This document shows, piece after piece, positions 31,692 through 41,156 of a stretch of 64,000 nt of DNA. The number at the start of each line of letters is the position of its first letter. The stretch's first letter is position 1. The notes under the pieces were generated by a model that was not told where the DNA came from, made no database searches, and saw nothing but the letters and a program-made list of their open reading frames with translations. Source of the DNA: Rhipicephalus microplus (taxonomy: Eukaryota > Arthropoda > Arachnida > Ixodida > Ixodidae); contig NW_027464588.1 in the NCBI RefSeq assembly GCF_043290135.1, forward strand, positions 4,517,501 through 4,581,500. Reading direction: 5' to 3'. The position numbers were made by a program, and so were the translations under genes.

Positions 31692-34600
31692 GGTTTGGCA
31701 GTGGAACTGCAGGGGCTTTCGTCAAAAGCGGGGTAACCTGCAGTTGCACGTACAAAATCTGGACAGTAAACCAGACATAATAGCCTTACAGGAGGCTAGT
31801 GGTTCCGTAAAATTACCTGGATTTAAGGCATTTACAGCGCCAGGAACTGATTCAAGAGGCGTATCACGCGTCTTCACAGCCGTGCTAGTCCATCGCAACA
31901 TCACTGCCATTCAGCATTCCGTAGATAGCAGCAGGGAAGACTATGCCTTGCTTGAGATTTTGCCTAAACGAAAGTTTGAGAAGAGTCTGTTTTTACTTAA
32001 TGTGTATAGTTCTCCAAAAGATAAAGGATTGGGCTTGCCACAACTCCTGATACAAACTCAACAGTTAGCAGCTCGCGCTCCACTTATAGTGGTAGGAGAT
32101 TTCAATGCGCCTCACCCGGAGTGCGGTTATATTCGAGCCACCCCAAAGGGCAATCGGCTGTGGCAAGTTGCCCGGGATCTGCGATGGACGTTGTTAAACA
32201 ATCCACAAGATCATACGAGGATAGGCAACAGCGTAAGCATCGATACCTCCCCAGACCTTACGTTTTTTAGAGGCATCAGTAATGCAAAGTGGATTAACAC
32301 GGGACAAGCCCTAGGAAATGATCACTATATCCTTTCCACGACGTTTAGCGCTGCGAAGCATAAAGACAAAGTGAGGGGGCATAGAATTACAGATTGTGAC
32401 AGATTTAGGAAAAACAGAGCAGACACTGTAAACGGGAAAATTAATGACTGGGATGCATGGGTACAGGCGCTCAAGGAGGATGTAAGTAATACCACGGTAG
32501 AAGTGCCAGTCGAGCAGGAGGAGTTTACCGCTGACTCGAGACTATTACACATGTGGGAAGCGCACGCGAGTCTCTTGAGAAGGGGGAAGCAGCAAAAACA
32601 TAATGGCGTCCTTCGCAGAAGGACTGCGAAGTTAGAACGTAAAATCGAAAGTTATACAATTGAGTTGCAAGCCAAGCAGTGGGGCCAGATTTGTGATTGC
32701 ATGAATAGACAGTTTGGATGCAAAAAGACATGGCAGCTGTTAAGGCATCTTTTGGATCCGGCAGCAACAAAATCGGCGCAACGGGGGCAAATGACTCGGT
32801 TAATGCATCAATATAAAGGCACAATTGGAGAGTTTATACAGGAACTCCGGAATCGGTACATAACTGATGGAGTATACGGTTGCTTACCACACTACTCGGG
32901 GGTGGAAAACTCAGACCTAGATGAAGAGTTCACAATTGCGGAGGTGGAGTTTGCCATAGGGCAGCTGCGTACTACGTCTGCCGCAGGTCCGGATGGAGTT
33001 ACTAATAAAATGCTGAGAAACCTAGATTTCAAATCGGTCGGGGCGATCACTGACTTGATAAATGAGTATTGGGTGGCCGGGGAGATCCCAGCACAATGGA
33101 AGCATGCTAGGATTATATTTATTCCGAAGCCAGGCAAGAAACTCTGCTTGGAATACCTGCGCCCCATATCGCTGACATCATGCGTGGGCAAATTGATGGA
33201 GCACGTGGTTCTCAACAGGCTTCAGAATTATGCAGAGGACAAGGCCATCTTTCCCCCAACTATGATAGGTTTCAGGGCCAATTTGTCCACACAGGATGTC
33301 ATGATACAGTTAAAACATGATGTAGTCAATCCCGGGCATGGCACGGGCACCAAAGCTGTATTGGTGCTTGACCTGAATAAAGCTTTCGGCAATGTTTCGC
33401 ATGAGGCAATATTGAATAACCTATCGGAAATTGGCCCAGGGGTCAGGACATTTCGCTACATCAGATCATTCTTGGAGGGCCGAACCGCAGAAATTTCATT
33501 AGGAGATATCAAATCGGACTCATTCGCGTGGGGAGGCAAAGGGACGCCGCAGGGTTCAGTTTTGTCACCGTTCCTGTTTAACATCGCCTTAATTAAAATA
33601 CCGCTGAGGCTGGAGGAGATACCGGGACTCAAACACACATTTTATGCAGATGATATTACTCTATGGGTAACCAGGGGTAGTGACGCGCATCTGGAAGAAA
33701 CACTGCAACAGGCAGTTAATATTGTCGAAGAGTTGGCAGGGGAGGCGGGACTTTCATGCTCTCAGCCAAAGTCCGAGCTCTTTGTGGTTCGGGACAAACC
33801 CAGAGGGCTACATGCAAGACACTATATTCCGCCACCGCCGTTAGAGGTAAAGGTAGGGGGTAGGCCTGTAGCTGAAGCTCAAACGATTAGAATTCTTGGC
33901 CTATATCTGCAAACTAACAAGAAGAATAGGGTGGCCCTTGAAAAACTTAAGACCACGGTCAATGCTACTGTCAGGTTAATCAAAAGAATCGCTAACCGTA
34001 AGAGCGGGGTTAAAGAAAAAGAACTCTGTAAGCTGGTACAGGCGTTTGTGCTCAGCAGGATTACTTACGCGACACCTTATATGAAGTTGGATGACGCAGA
34101 AAAAGGTAAGGTCGAGGCTATGATCCGGCAAGCTTACAAGGCAGCGCTTGGGTTGCCTAACAACGCGCCTACAGAAAGGCTGTTAAAACTAGGGGTACAC
34201 AACACCCTGGATGAATTATGGGAGGCGCATCTGTTGATGCAGCACGCTAGGCTTTCGACAACCAAAGCGGGCAGGATTATATTGGAAAGGATTGGCATTG
34301 GAGCAGAGGCTCCCACGGGGGACACTAAAATTCAGGTGCGGCGAGAGTTACATAAGGCCCTGTACATAAAACCTTTGCCCAAAAATATGCATCCGATTCA
34401 CCATACGCAGCGCAGGCAGGCAAGAGCCAGAGCTTTACACGTTGAGTACAGCGAGTACAAAGCGGCAGTCTATACAGATGTTGCGGAATATAAGGACAAA
34501 GACGCTTTTGTGATTGTGGTGGTGGACAGGCGGGGGAGCTTGATCGCTTCTGGATCGGTCAAAACCCGCTCCTCGGAAACTGCAGAGGAAGCGGCAATAG

Positions 34601-35238
34601 CGCTAGCTATAACTAATTCGCAGTCAGATTTGATTTTCAGTGATTCAAAGACAGCCATCCGAAATCTGGCGAGGGGCAGAATATCGGCGACCGCCGCACG
34701 ATTTCTGATTGGGGCCACGGGACGAGAAATGAGAGAAATGGAAATTGTCTGGGTACCAGCACACTCTGGGAACCCTGGGAACGAGGCGGCTCACCTGAAT
34801 GCTCGAGGTTTCGTCAGCCGGGTAGGTGAGCCGCCAGTTCCGGGGAGGTCCGCGAGAGATGGGCTGGTGTCCTTTCATGACATAACGAATCATTATAAAC
34901 TAGAGCGGAGGTTTTATCCGCCCCCACACAAGCGGTTGACTAAGGCGCAGGAATGCGTCTGGAGAAAACTGCAGACGCGATCTTTTCCCAACCCTTACGT
35001 GTTGAACAAAATGTACCCGGACGAGATTACGCCGCAATGCAAATGGTGTCAGGCTGTGGCAACATATGATTACATACTTTGGGAATGTAGCATAGTGCCG
35101 CCGCCGGTGGATATTATACGTGATCCCTCTCTTGAGCACTGGGAGGCCGTGTTGACCAGCTCAGACCCAGTCGTTCAGTTAAGGGTCGTGGAGTGGGCCA
35201 CACAGGTTGCCGCCAACCTTGGGTTGATGGCCATCTAA
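31669..35238 (+). CDS. LINE copy 2 ORF2: endonuclease, reverse transcriptase, RNase H (1189 aa)
   Basis: Full-length, no stop or frameshift. Endonuclease (about residues 8-225): QWNCRGF (N13), LQEASG (E42), VVGDFNAPHPE (D144), TSPDLTF and GNDHYIL (D218, H219), so the catalytic set is present. RT (about 470-750): LRPISLTSCVGKLMEH, LDLNKAFGNVSH with the metal-binding D568 kept but the strongly conserved Asp of KAFD replaced by Gly574, GTPQGSVLSP, and FYADD at 658-662. RNase H (about 930-1060): YTD937, ETAEE (E973 region), FSD992 and VPAHSGNPGNEAA. C-terminal knuckle CKWC...YDYILWEC has Tyr where the two related copies have His. It would nick target DNA and prime reverse transcription there. The start ATG at 31669 overlaps the ORF1 end. 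Gly574 and the missing His suggest reduced or lost activity despite the open frame. Confidence 0.93.
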   Translation: MAPRQQIEVWQWNCRGFRQKRGNLQLHVQNLDSKPDIIALQEASGSVKLPGFKAFTAPGTDSRGVSRVFTAVLVHRNITAIQHSVDSSREDYALLEILPKRKFEKSLFLLNVYSSPKDKGLGLPQLLIQTQQLAARAPLIVVGDFNAPHPECGYIRATPKGNRLWQVARDLRWTLLNNPQDHTRIGNSVSIDTSPDLTFFRGISNAKWINTGQALGNDHYILSTTFSAAKHKDKVRGHRITDCDRFRKNRADTVNGKINDWDAWVQALKEDVSNTTVEVPVEQEEFTADSRLLHMWEAHASLLRRGKQQKHNGVLRRRTAKLERKIESYTIELQAKQWGQICDCMNRQFGCKKTWQLLRHLLDPAATKSAQRGQMTRLMHQYKGTIGEFIQELRNRYITDGVYGCLPHYSGVENSDLDEEFTIAEVEFAIGQLRTTSAAGPDGVTNKMLRNLDFKSVGAITDLINEYWVAGEIPAQWKHARIIFIPKPGKKLCLEYLRPISLTSCVGKLMEHVVLNRLQNYAEDKAIFPPTMIGFRANLSTQDVMIQLKHDVVNPGHGTGTKAVLVLDLNKAFGNVSHEAILNNLSEIGPGVRTFRYIRSFLEGRTAEISLGDIKSDSFAWGGKGTPQGSVLSPFLFNIALIKIPLRLEEIPGLKHTFYADDITLWVTRGSDAHLEETLQQAVNIVEELAGEAGLSCSQPKSELFVVRDKPRGLHARHYIPPPPLEVKVGGRPVAEAQTIRILGLYLQTNKKNRVALEKLKTTVNATVRLIKRIANRKSGVKEKELCKLVQAFVLSRITYATPYMKLDDAEKGKVEAMIRQAYKAALGLPNNAPTERLLKLGVHNTLDELWEAHLLMQHARLSTTKAGRIILERIGIGAEAPTGDTKIQVRRELHKALYIKPLPKNMHPIHHTQRRQARARALHVEYSEYKAAVYTDVAEYKDKDAFVIVVVDRRGSLIASGSVKTRSSETAEEAAIALAITNSQSDLIFSDSKTAIRNLARGRISATAARFLIGATGREMREMEIVWVPAHSGNPGNEAAHLNARGFVSRVGEPPVPGRSARDGLVSFHDITNHYKLERRFYPPPHKRLTKAQECVWRKLQTRSFPNPYVLNKMYPDEITPQCKWCQAVATYDYILWECSIVPPPVDIIRDPSLEHWEAVLTSSDPVVQLRVVEWATQVAANLGLMAI

Positions 35239-35269
35239 CACGGAATCATCCTCAGTTGCTTTCTGACGA

Positions 35270-35275
35270 AATAAA
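35270..35275 (+). terminator. Polyadenylation signal of LINE copy 2
   Basis: AATAAA 31 bases after the ORF2 stop and about ten bases before the inferred element end; the same AATAAAGTTT word ends copy 1 (near 15450) and the fragment at 63713. Confidence 0.7.
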
Positions 35276-35286
35276 GTTTTTCCATC

Positions 35287-35948
35287 CATGTTCTTCTGTC
35301 TCACATATGTTTTGACTATAGCAACGATTCTATACCATGATCACAACGGATGACAAAGCTAGGGTTTAAAAAAGTTCGTCCCTAAAAAAAGAAAAAAAAG
35401 AACAGTGTGAGTTTTTTTTTCAGGCTTTGTTTTGGCTCTTCGGCGGAGATATGCCCGGGCAGAGTCTTTCAATGTGTGCATTCCAGGTGCAACTAAAGAT
35501 AGTCAAGCGGACTAGGACTACCAAAATATCCTAATATTAGTTTCATTGCGCGTTTATGTTCAGTGAAGCAGGCAAGAACGCTAAACATGCAAACAAATAA
35601 TAATATTTTTGTATCATTAAAGCATGCCATGTCGCGCATGCTTATCGGTGCATAAACGACACTCATTTTTTTGTAGAGAACAGTATTCCGTCGCAACTAC
35701 ATTTGGGACAGAAGTCGTGTGGTGTCCAGCTGTGACCACCTATATTAGGGGTTGTTCCTTTCCTTCAAAACAACGCCCAGTCCTCCCGGAACAGAAGCTT
35801 TCCTGATCTTCCGACAGGTGACGACATAAGTACTTCTTTGTTTCACTTTGGTGACGGCTTGCTGCTTCTAACGAAAGGCAAATTTTCGTCTTCCGTTCTT
35901 TTTCTAAGAAGGGACGCAGATAAACGCAAAGAATAAATGTAAAATTTC
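35287..35948. other. Intergenic, no gene recognised
   Basis: AT-rich. Short frames at 35493-35696 (minus) and 35624-35806 (plus) overlap on opposite strands without family features. Confidence 0.5.
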
Positions 35949-35961
35949 TGCTCAACACAAG

Positions 35962-36202
35962 ATTGATGGATATGTAGGGTTTAACGTACCAAAACCACCA
36001 TGTGATTATGAGAGCTGTCGTAGTGGACGGGTCCGGAATACTAAACCACCTCAGGTTTCTTAACGCGCACCCAAATATGAGCACATGGAGGCTGAATTTT
36101 CGCCTCCATCGAAAATGGAGCCTCCACATCCGCGATTCGATCCCACTACCTGCGGGTCAGCAGCCGGGTACTTGAGCCTATTTCACCACCGCAGCGGGGC
36201 TT
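35962..36202 (-). mobile_element. tRNA-derived SINE (Ruka-like), copy B
   Basis: Minus strand: head GCCCCGCTGCGGTGGTGAAA at 36200 going down, B-box-like GGATCGAATCGCGG region near 36130, the GGAGGC(G)AAAA body, and a TTTTGGTACGTTAAACCCTAC tail near 35980. Flanked by TGCTCAACACAAG (35949-35961) and TGCTCAACATAAG (36203-36215), a 13-bp target duplication with one mismatch. Confidence 0.9.
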
Positions 36203-36215
36203 TGCTCAACATAAG

Positions 36216-37329
36216 CTATAACGAAAATGTAGGAGAAAAAAGGATGCTTTTGTGCATTTTTTAGAGGATTCGTGACATTTTATTTGAGTCTGAGCGCAGC
36301 TGCTGCATTATTAACACTGGTCATTGAATAATTACAATGGTGAAAATATAAAATTTCTTCTTAATCTTGCTCATCGTCTACCTAAAGAACAAATTTACAA
36401 ATAACTGATGATTAGCAGCATTACGTTGGCACATTCATTCACTTTAAACGCCAATATTCTGCTCTTTGTCGCATACTTTAGAGCCAGCATCACTACGCGG
36501 CTATTTTCCAACAAAGGAACTCCAGAGCGGCGCTAGTATGTAATGCACCAACCTACACGCACGTGATTCTCGGTCGTTCTCGAGAGGAAGCATAGCAGAA
36601 TTGACTTTTCATCACCGGAGTCAAGGACCACCTGCCAGCTCCCATAAAATCAATCTCTCGTTTTTGCTAATCTCTCTTACGTTGCTCGTAGAGGAAGGAA
36701 GCCTATAAGAGTGAATTCCGCGAGGTAGCATGTAACATGCGATGCTTCAGAGAGGTCAGCGTAATCCCTGTCGAAGTGGAGCCACGTAGAATGCATTACT
36801 CTTATTTTTCTCCAGCCTTTTGTAAGCACTCCGCAACGTGTGTTTACTTCGAAGTTTGCCCTTTTTACTCTGACACAAATTTCACGCAGCATGTTGCGAG
36901 CAAGAAAACTATAAACTAACACGCCACAACAGCGTGAAGCACTGGAACATCTATTACAGCGTTGACTTGTTGCCTATAAATTTAGATTTTGCTTGGTAAA
37001 TGTGGCATACTTGTCTCTCTGAATATAAGTTTGTTTCGTGCTCTAAAGCTCGTCTTGTTGTGGCTTCGCAACGTGTTTCGTATGCTTCAGAGGTAGTGTG
37101 TCCGTACAGCTTACCTATTAATGTATTATGCACAGCGTCAAACTTATATGTTTGCTTATTTAGCTTGCGCCAGTCTGGGGGCAGCTTAAGACTATCGTTT
37201 GCATGTTTCACAAAGCCAACGTGGACCGAAATGGAATATCATGTAACGTGTTGCGTTTAGAGTGCTGTTTAGTACAACCATATGGTATGGTCATTCAAGC
37301 GAAAAACCACACGAGCAGCGAATGTTTGA
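36216..37329. other. Intergenic, no gene recognised
   Basis: Short frames on both strands at 36677-36922 and 36954-37260 mirror each other and show no domain. Confidence 0.5.
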
Positions 37330-37450
37330 ATTACATGTGTGAAGTACCATGTACTCTGGTACTTAGTACTTCACACATGTAATGAAATGTGTGAAGTACC
37401 AAGTACTCTAAATCGTTAACAACTTTTTTTCTGAACACATGTGAACACTG
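37330..37450. repeat. 18-bp inverted repeat joined to a dispersed GTTAAC...CTTTTTTCT unit
   Basis: ATTACATGTGTGAAGTAC (37330-37347) and GTACTTCACACATGTAAT (37366-37383) are exact reverse complements with an 18-base loop. Immediately after, AATGTGTGAAGTACCAAGTA (37384 on) repeats the arm directly and runs into CTCTAAATCGTTAACAAC and TTTTTTTCTGAACACATG, a unit of the repeat family of 24.3-24.9 kb. Confidence 0.85.
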
Positions 37451-39584
37451 CGTGTTCTTTTATTTGAACATATATAGGGACCTAATTAGGAAATAATAAA
37501 TCATGCCCCATTGCTGGATGACTCACCCTGATTTTAGGTGATTTTGATAGACGAAATAAGAATATTTGTAAGCTACTCTTATACAAGTGGCAGAAATGAT
37601 TAACTTTATAATAGTGAATGCGTTTTGTGACAAAATATTTTGCAGAATAAATGTTCCAAAGAATTCTTGATTTGTATGCGTGGAGCGAGATATAACCATA
37701 GAGTCGAAACTAATTACCATCACTTAGATTATGGCGTTTCGGGTGGCACTTTGAAATTCAGAAGTACACAAGAATGCTGTGAGAGCCACAGCTGCTCAAG
37801 CTGGTATGATGCCGTGAAGTTATCCTTCCTACACGACACAGCCCTACTATCTTCCTGACGCACTTCCGTACTGTGTTCAAGATGCCTTGTGGTCGTTAAG
37901 TGCCTTCTTCTATTTAGTTGCAAATTATTTGGCCATACTGTTGTGTTTTTAAATGACACCAGTCACTTTCGTAATCGTACAAAATATTCATTTCTAACTT
38001 GGTTTCATGACATTTAGAAAAAAAGATACACTGCTCAACAGCCGAAAGACAAAAGCAACGTAAAACAAAGACGCGTGGTTAGGGTCAAACTAGGTTAGGG
38101 GCAAATAGGTTGACTACGTAATAAATGCAGAATGATAAATAATGTGTGTTGACAAGGATGTTTCACACGCAGTCCTGAAAAAAAAATGTTCAGTCAGAGC
38201 AGGTCCGTAAATGAAAAACAACGATGCATTATCCCCACAAACCCAACAATGTTTGAAAGGCCAAAATAAATGACATATCGATATATTAAAAAGAAAAGTA
38301 GTGAAATAAATGGCGATGCAACAGATAGAACATATAGGTTTTCTGTGAGCTTAAAAGGCTTCCAATGGCCTGGAACTGCACGCAAATGCGAGGGAGCACT
38401 CCAGACTAATACCCTATATCAGAGGACGCAGAGTGATGTGTTCTTTTATATTTTTTTACATATATGGTCCCACTGTGGGATTGCTGACACCGCTGTCATT
38501 AGGAATGGTACACAGAAAGCCATCCTTTTCACAACCAACACGTCATCTCCTTGTTTTGCCGCTGTATAATGCAGGGCGCAGAATACGGCACAGCTGATTG
38601 ATACTGTGAAAGGCGGTGGGCGTTACTCCAAAGAGCTAGACTTCTCAGATCACAAGAGTGTTTGGCGACTGTGATTCAAAGATTGATAAGGGTGTACATT
38701 ATGCTTGAGCAAGCCAGGCTTTCGCAATGGCTATGGCATTCGTCACGTGTCACATTCTGTGATTCTTTTCTGCTCTCGCAATCTTCCAGAACCAGATACA
38801 TCGTAGTCACATACAGTATTATTTGGTTACGCTACAGAAGGAACAAGCACATAACGCATGGCAGCTAATATAATTGTTGTCTTCTTCGGTTGCTATTATT
38901 TATTTTTTCTGTTATATATTTAGCAAGCATAAGCTTTCCGCCTCTCAGAATGCGTTACGTCATTAGAATAAAAAATAAAAACAGGTATTCCCACCCAGCT
39001 CATATTAGGACGAAAAAGTATTTATTTATTTATATATTTATTATCGTGCTCTTAAGGCGTGAAGGCACTGGCATTGCAAAGATGAATGGTATAAACACAC
39101 ATCATCTAACAGTTTTGAAGGTGGCAAGTTTTTTTGTTGCTAAGACGTACGGTGGAAGGTGGCTCTAGTCCCTACTTGTTTGTGGCAAAAAAAGAAAAAA
39201 AACGAAGTTAACAAGTGTTATAGAGGTATAAGGAAATTAGAAGTTTAATATCATGATTGATCCGTGAAGATAAGTAATCTGGGGGAAGGAAACACTTAAA
39301 TTTAGGTGTTGAGTTTGTGTGAAAACTTTTGCAAATTATAGGCTTCGCCGTAAGTACTTGTGGCATGACTTAAGCAACGGTACACTTAAAATAGCTTTCA
39401 TAGAAGAAACTCTCATGAAGTGGGAGCAATTAGAGATTTCAAAACCAGCTGCGCGCTTTTCAAAAGATTCAAGGGCTGCAGTTAGTTCGGTGCTAGGTGG
39501 ATCCGAAATAGAATAAGCGTATTTAAATTTGGATCTAACGAGCAATTTGTGTTTTAATTGTAGAAAATATAAGAAAAATAACGG
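37451..39584. other. Intergenic, no gene recognised
   Basis: AT-rich, with only short frames lacking motifs. The last bases (AACGG at 39580-39584) are one side of the gypsy copy 2 target-site duplication. Confidence 0.55.
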
Positions 39585-39748
39585 TGTAGTGGAGCATACG
39601 CACTAACGTGTATGCGCCTTCTAAAGAGAAGGAAAAACCCCGTGCTCTGATTGCACGAGAACTTGGGCCGCCTTTTTGCCAGACTTGTCGTACGGCCATT
39701 TTTTGTTGCGACATCGTTGCGACTTCTCCGGTTCAATAAACGTCAACA
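39585..39748 (+). repeat. 5' LTR, gypsy copy 2
   Basis: 164 bp, TGTAGTGG...TCAACA. It contains the AATAAA signal near 39735. It differs from the 3' LTR at five positions (four transitions, one transversion in the last bases), about 97% identity, so the insertion is not very recent. Confidence 0.96.
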
Positions 39749-39828
39749 TTTTTTGTGAAGGCTGCTGAGATCCCCAAGCAGACCTGGAGCTCCGCTCTCG
39801 CAAGTTGCCCGAGAGACCACTGCAAAAC

Positions 39829-41088
39829 ATGACTGACGCAGTCGCCAACCAGCCCATCCCAGCCCAGCCAGCACCACCGGCTGTCCCGTCTACCTGCCCC
39901 GGCGCTACTCGCCAACGGGACCCACCAATCTTCAGCGGCAGTGCTGAGCAAGACGTCGAGGACTGGCTCTTCTTGTACGAACGCGTAAGCGCCAGCAATA
40001 AGTGGGACAACGACTCTAAGCTCGCCTACGTTATATTTTACTTGGCAGACGTAGCTAAACTTTGGTTTGCGAACCGCGAAACCACCATCGCCAACTGGGT
40101 CTCCTTTAAGACACTCGTCACTGAAGCGTTCGGCCGACCAGAGGTCCGCAAGCTCCGCGCTGACCAGCGCCTGCGCCACTGAGCCCAGCAGCCTGGCGAG
40201 ACATTTACTAGTTACATAGAGGACGTGCTCGACCTCTGCAGGCGTGTGAATCCATCAATTCCCGAAAGAGAGAAAATTCGGCAGATTCCCAAGGGCATCG
40301 AGGATGGCGCATTCCAGATGTTGCTAGCGAAAAGCCCGAACACGATAGCAATCCTCGTAAGCCTCTGCCAGAGCTTTGATGAATTACGCCGTCAGCGTTC
40401 CATCGCCCGACAGAGTGTCCCACCGCCGGATTCGATCTCGGCCGTCACACTCACAAATGCCAACGTTTGCCAAGAAAGTCTGTCCAATCAGATCAAAGAC
40501 TTCATCAGGGAGGAAGTCGCCCGACAGCTCTCCCTGCTGCCGCATAGCGACGCGCCCACCGCAAGCCTGCCTACGACACTGCAGCAGGCCATACGCACGG
40601 AAACTTGTGATGTCCTCCCTACAGTGCAGGCCCCTTACCCATGCACTTCAGTAGCACCTAATCTCTCAGCTGTCGGCTACGCACCACCTGCACCACCTTC
40701 ACCTCTCAGCTACGCAGCTGTGGTTGCGCGGGCCCCCACCGCATCCAGTCGCCTTATCAGCTCCACCTCCTCCGGCCTCGCCTCCAGTTTACAGGCCCTC
40801 ACCTCGCTTTTTCCATCGATCTAATGAGTGGCGCACCCAAGACAATCGTCCTATCTGCTTCGCCTGTGGCATCGCTAGCCACATTGCACCTTCTGCCGCC
40901 GTCGCCCCACACCTGCAAACGCATACTTCGGAACTCCTACCTTCGCGCCGCCGCAGGCCACCGAATCTGCATATGAACAGAGGCACTCAGACTCGGATCG
41001 CCGCCCATCGACTGCTCGTTTCCCATCCCCTCGTCGCCGGTCGCCATCTCCTATGCGTCGTCGATCACCTCCTGAGGAGGGAAACTAA
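39829..41088 (+). pseudogene. gag of gypsy copy 2 (stop plus frameshifts)
   Basis: ATG at 39829 (MTDAVANQPIPAQPAPPAV). The capsid region has RDPPIFSGSAEQDVEDWLFL and ends early at TGA 40180-40182; the same frame then continues with GETFTSYIEDVLDLCRRVNP to about 40740. A shift near 40740-40830 leads to NRPICFACGIASHIA, the first part of a CCHC knuckle, and a one-base loss near 40895 moves the last Cys (FCRRRRP) into another frame. The Arg/Ser/Pro tail SPRRRSPSPMRRRSPPEEGN ends at TAA 41086-41088. The protein would form the particle and bind RNA. It is non-functional here. Confidence 0.87.
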
Positions 41089-41156
41089 TCAGTGCAGTTC
41101 CGGAGGCAAGAACTGCAACTTGTGCACAATTCCCAAGGCCTCCGTTTTCGCCGAAA

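Larger units (their letters stand above)
29611..35286 (+). mobile_element. Two-ORF LINE of the I superfamily, copy 2 (nearly intact)
   Basis: A GC-rich leader (about 29620-29924) precedes ORF1 (29925-31691) and an overlapping uninterrupted ORF2 (31669-35238). The 3' UTR is only about 30 bases, with AATAAA at 35270-35275 followed by GTTTTTCCATCCATG and no poly(A). The domain set EN-RT-RNase H plus a multi-knuckle ORF1 places it in the I superfamily of non-LTR elements; the exact clade is not resolved. The 5' boundary is approximate and no clear target duplication was found. It is the youngest-looking autonomous element in the window but ORF1 carries one stop. Confidence 0.88.

Noticed and set aside
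39749..39790. Primer-binding site of gypsy copy 2
   Set aside because: The bases after the 5' LTR do not match a tRNA 3' end that I can name with confidence.
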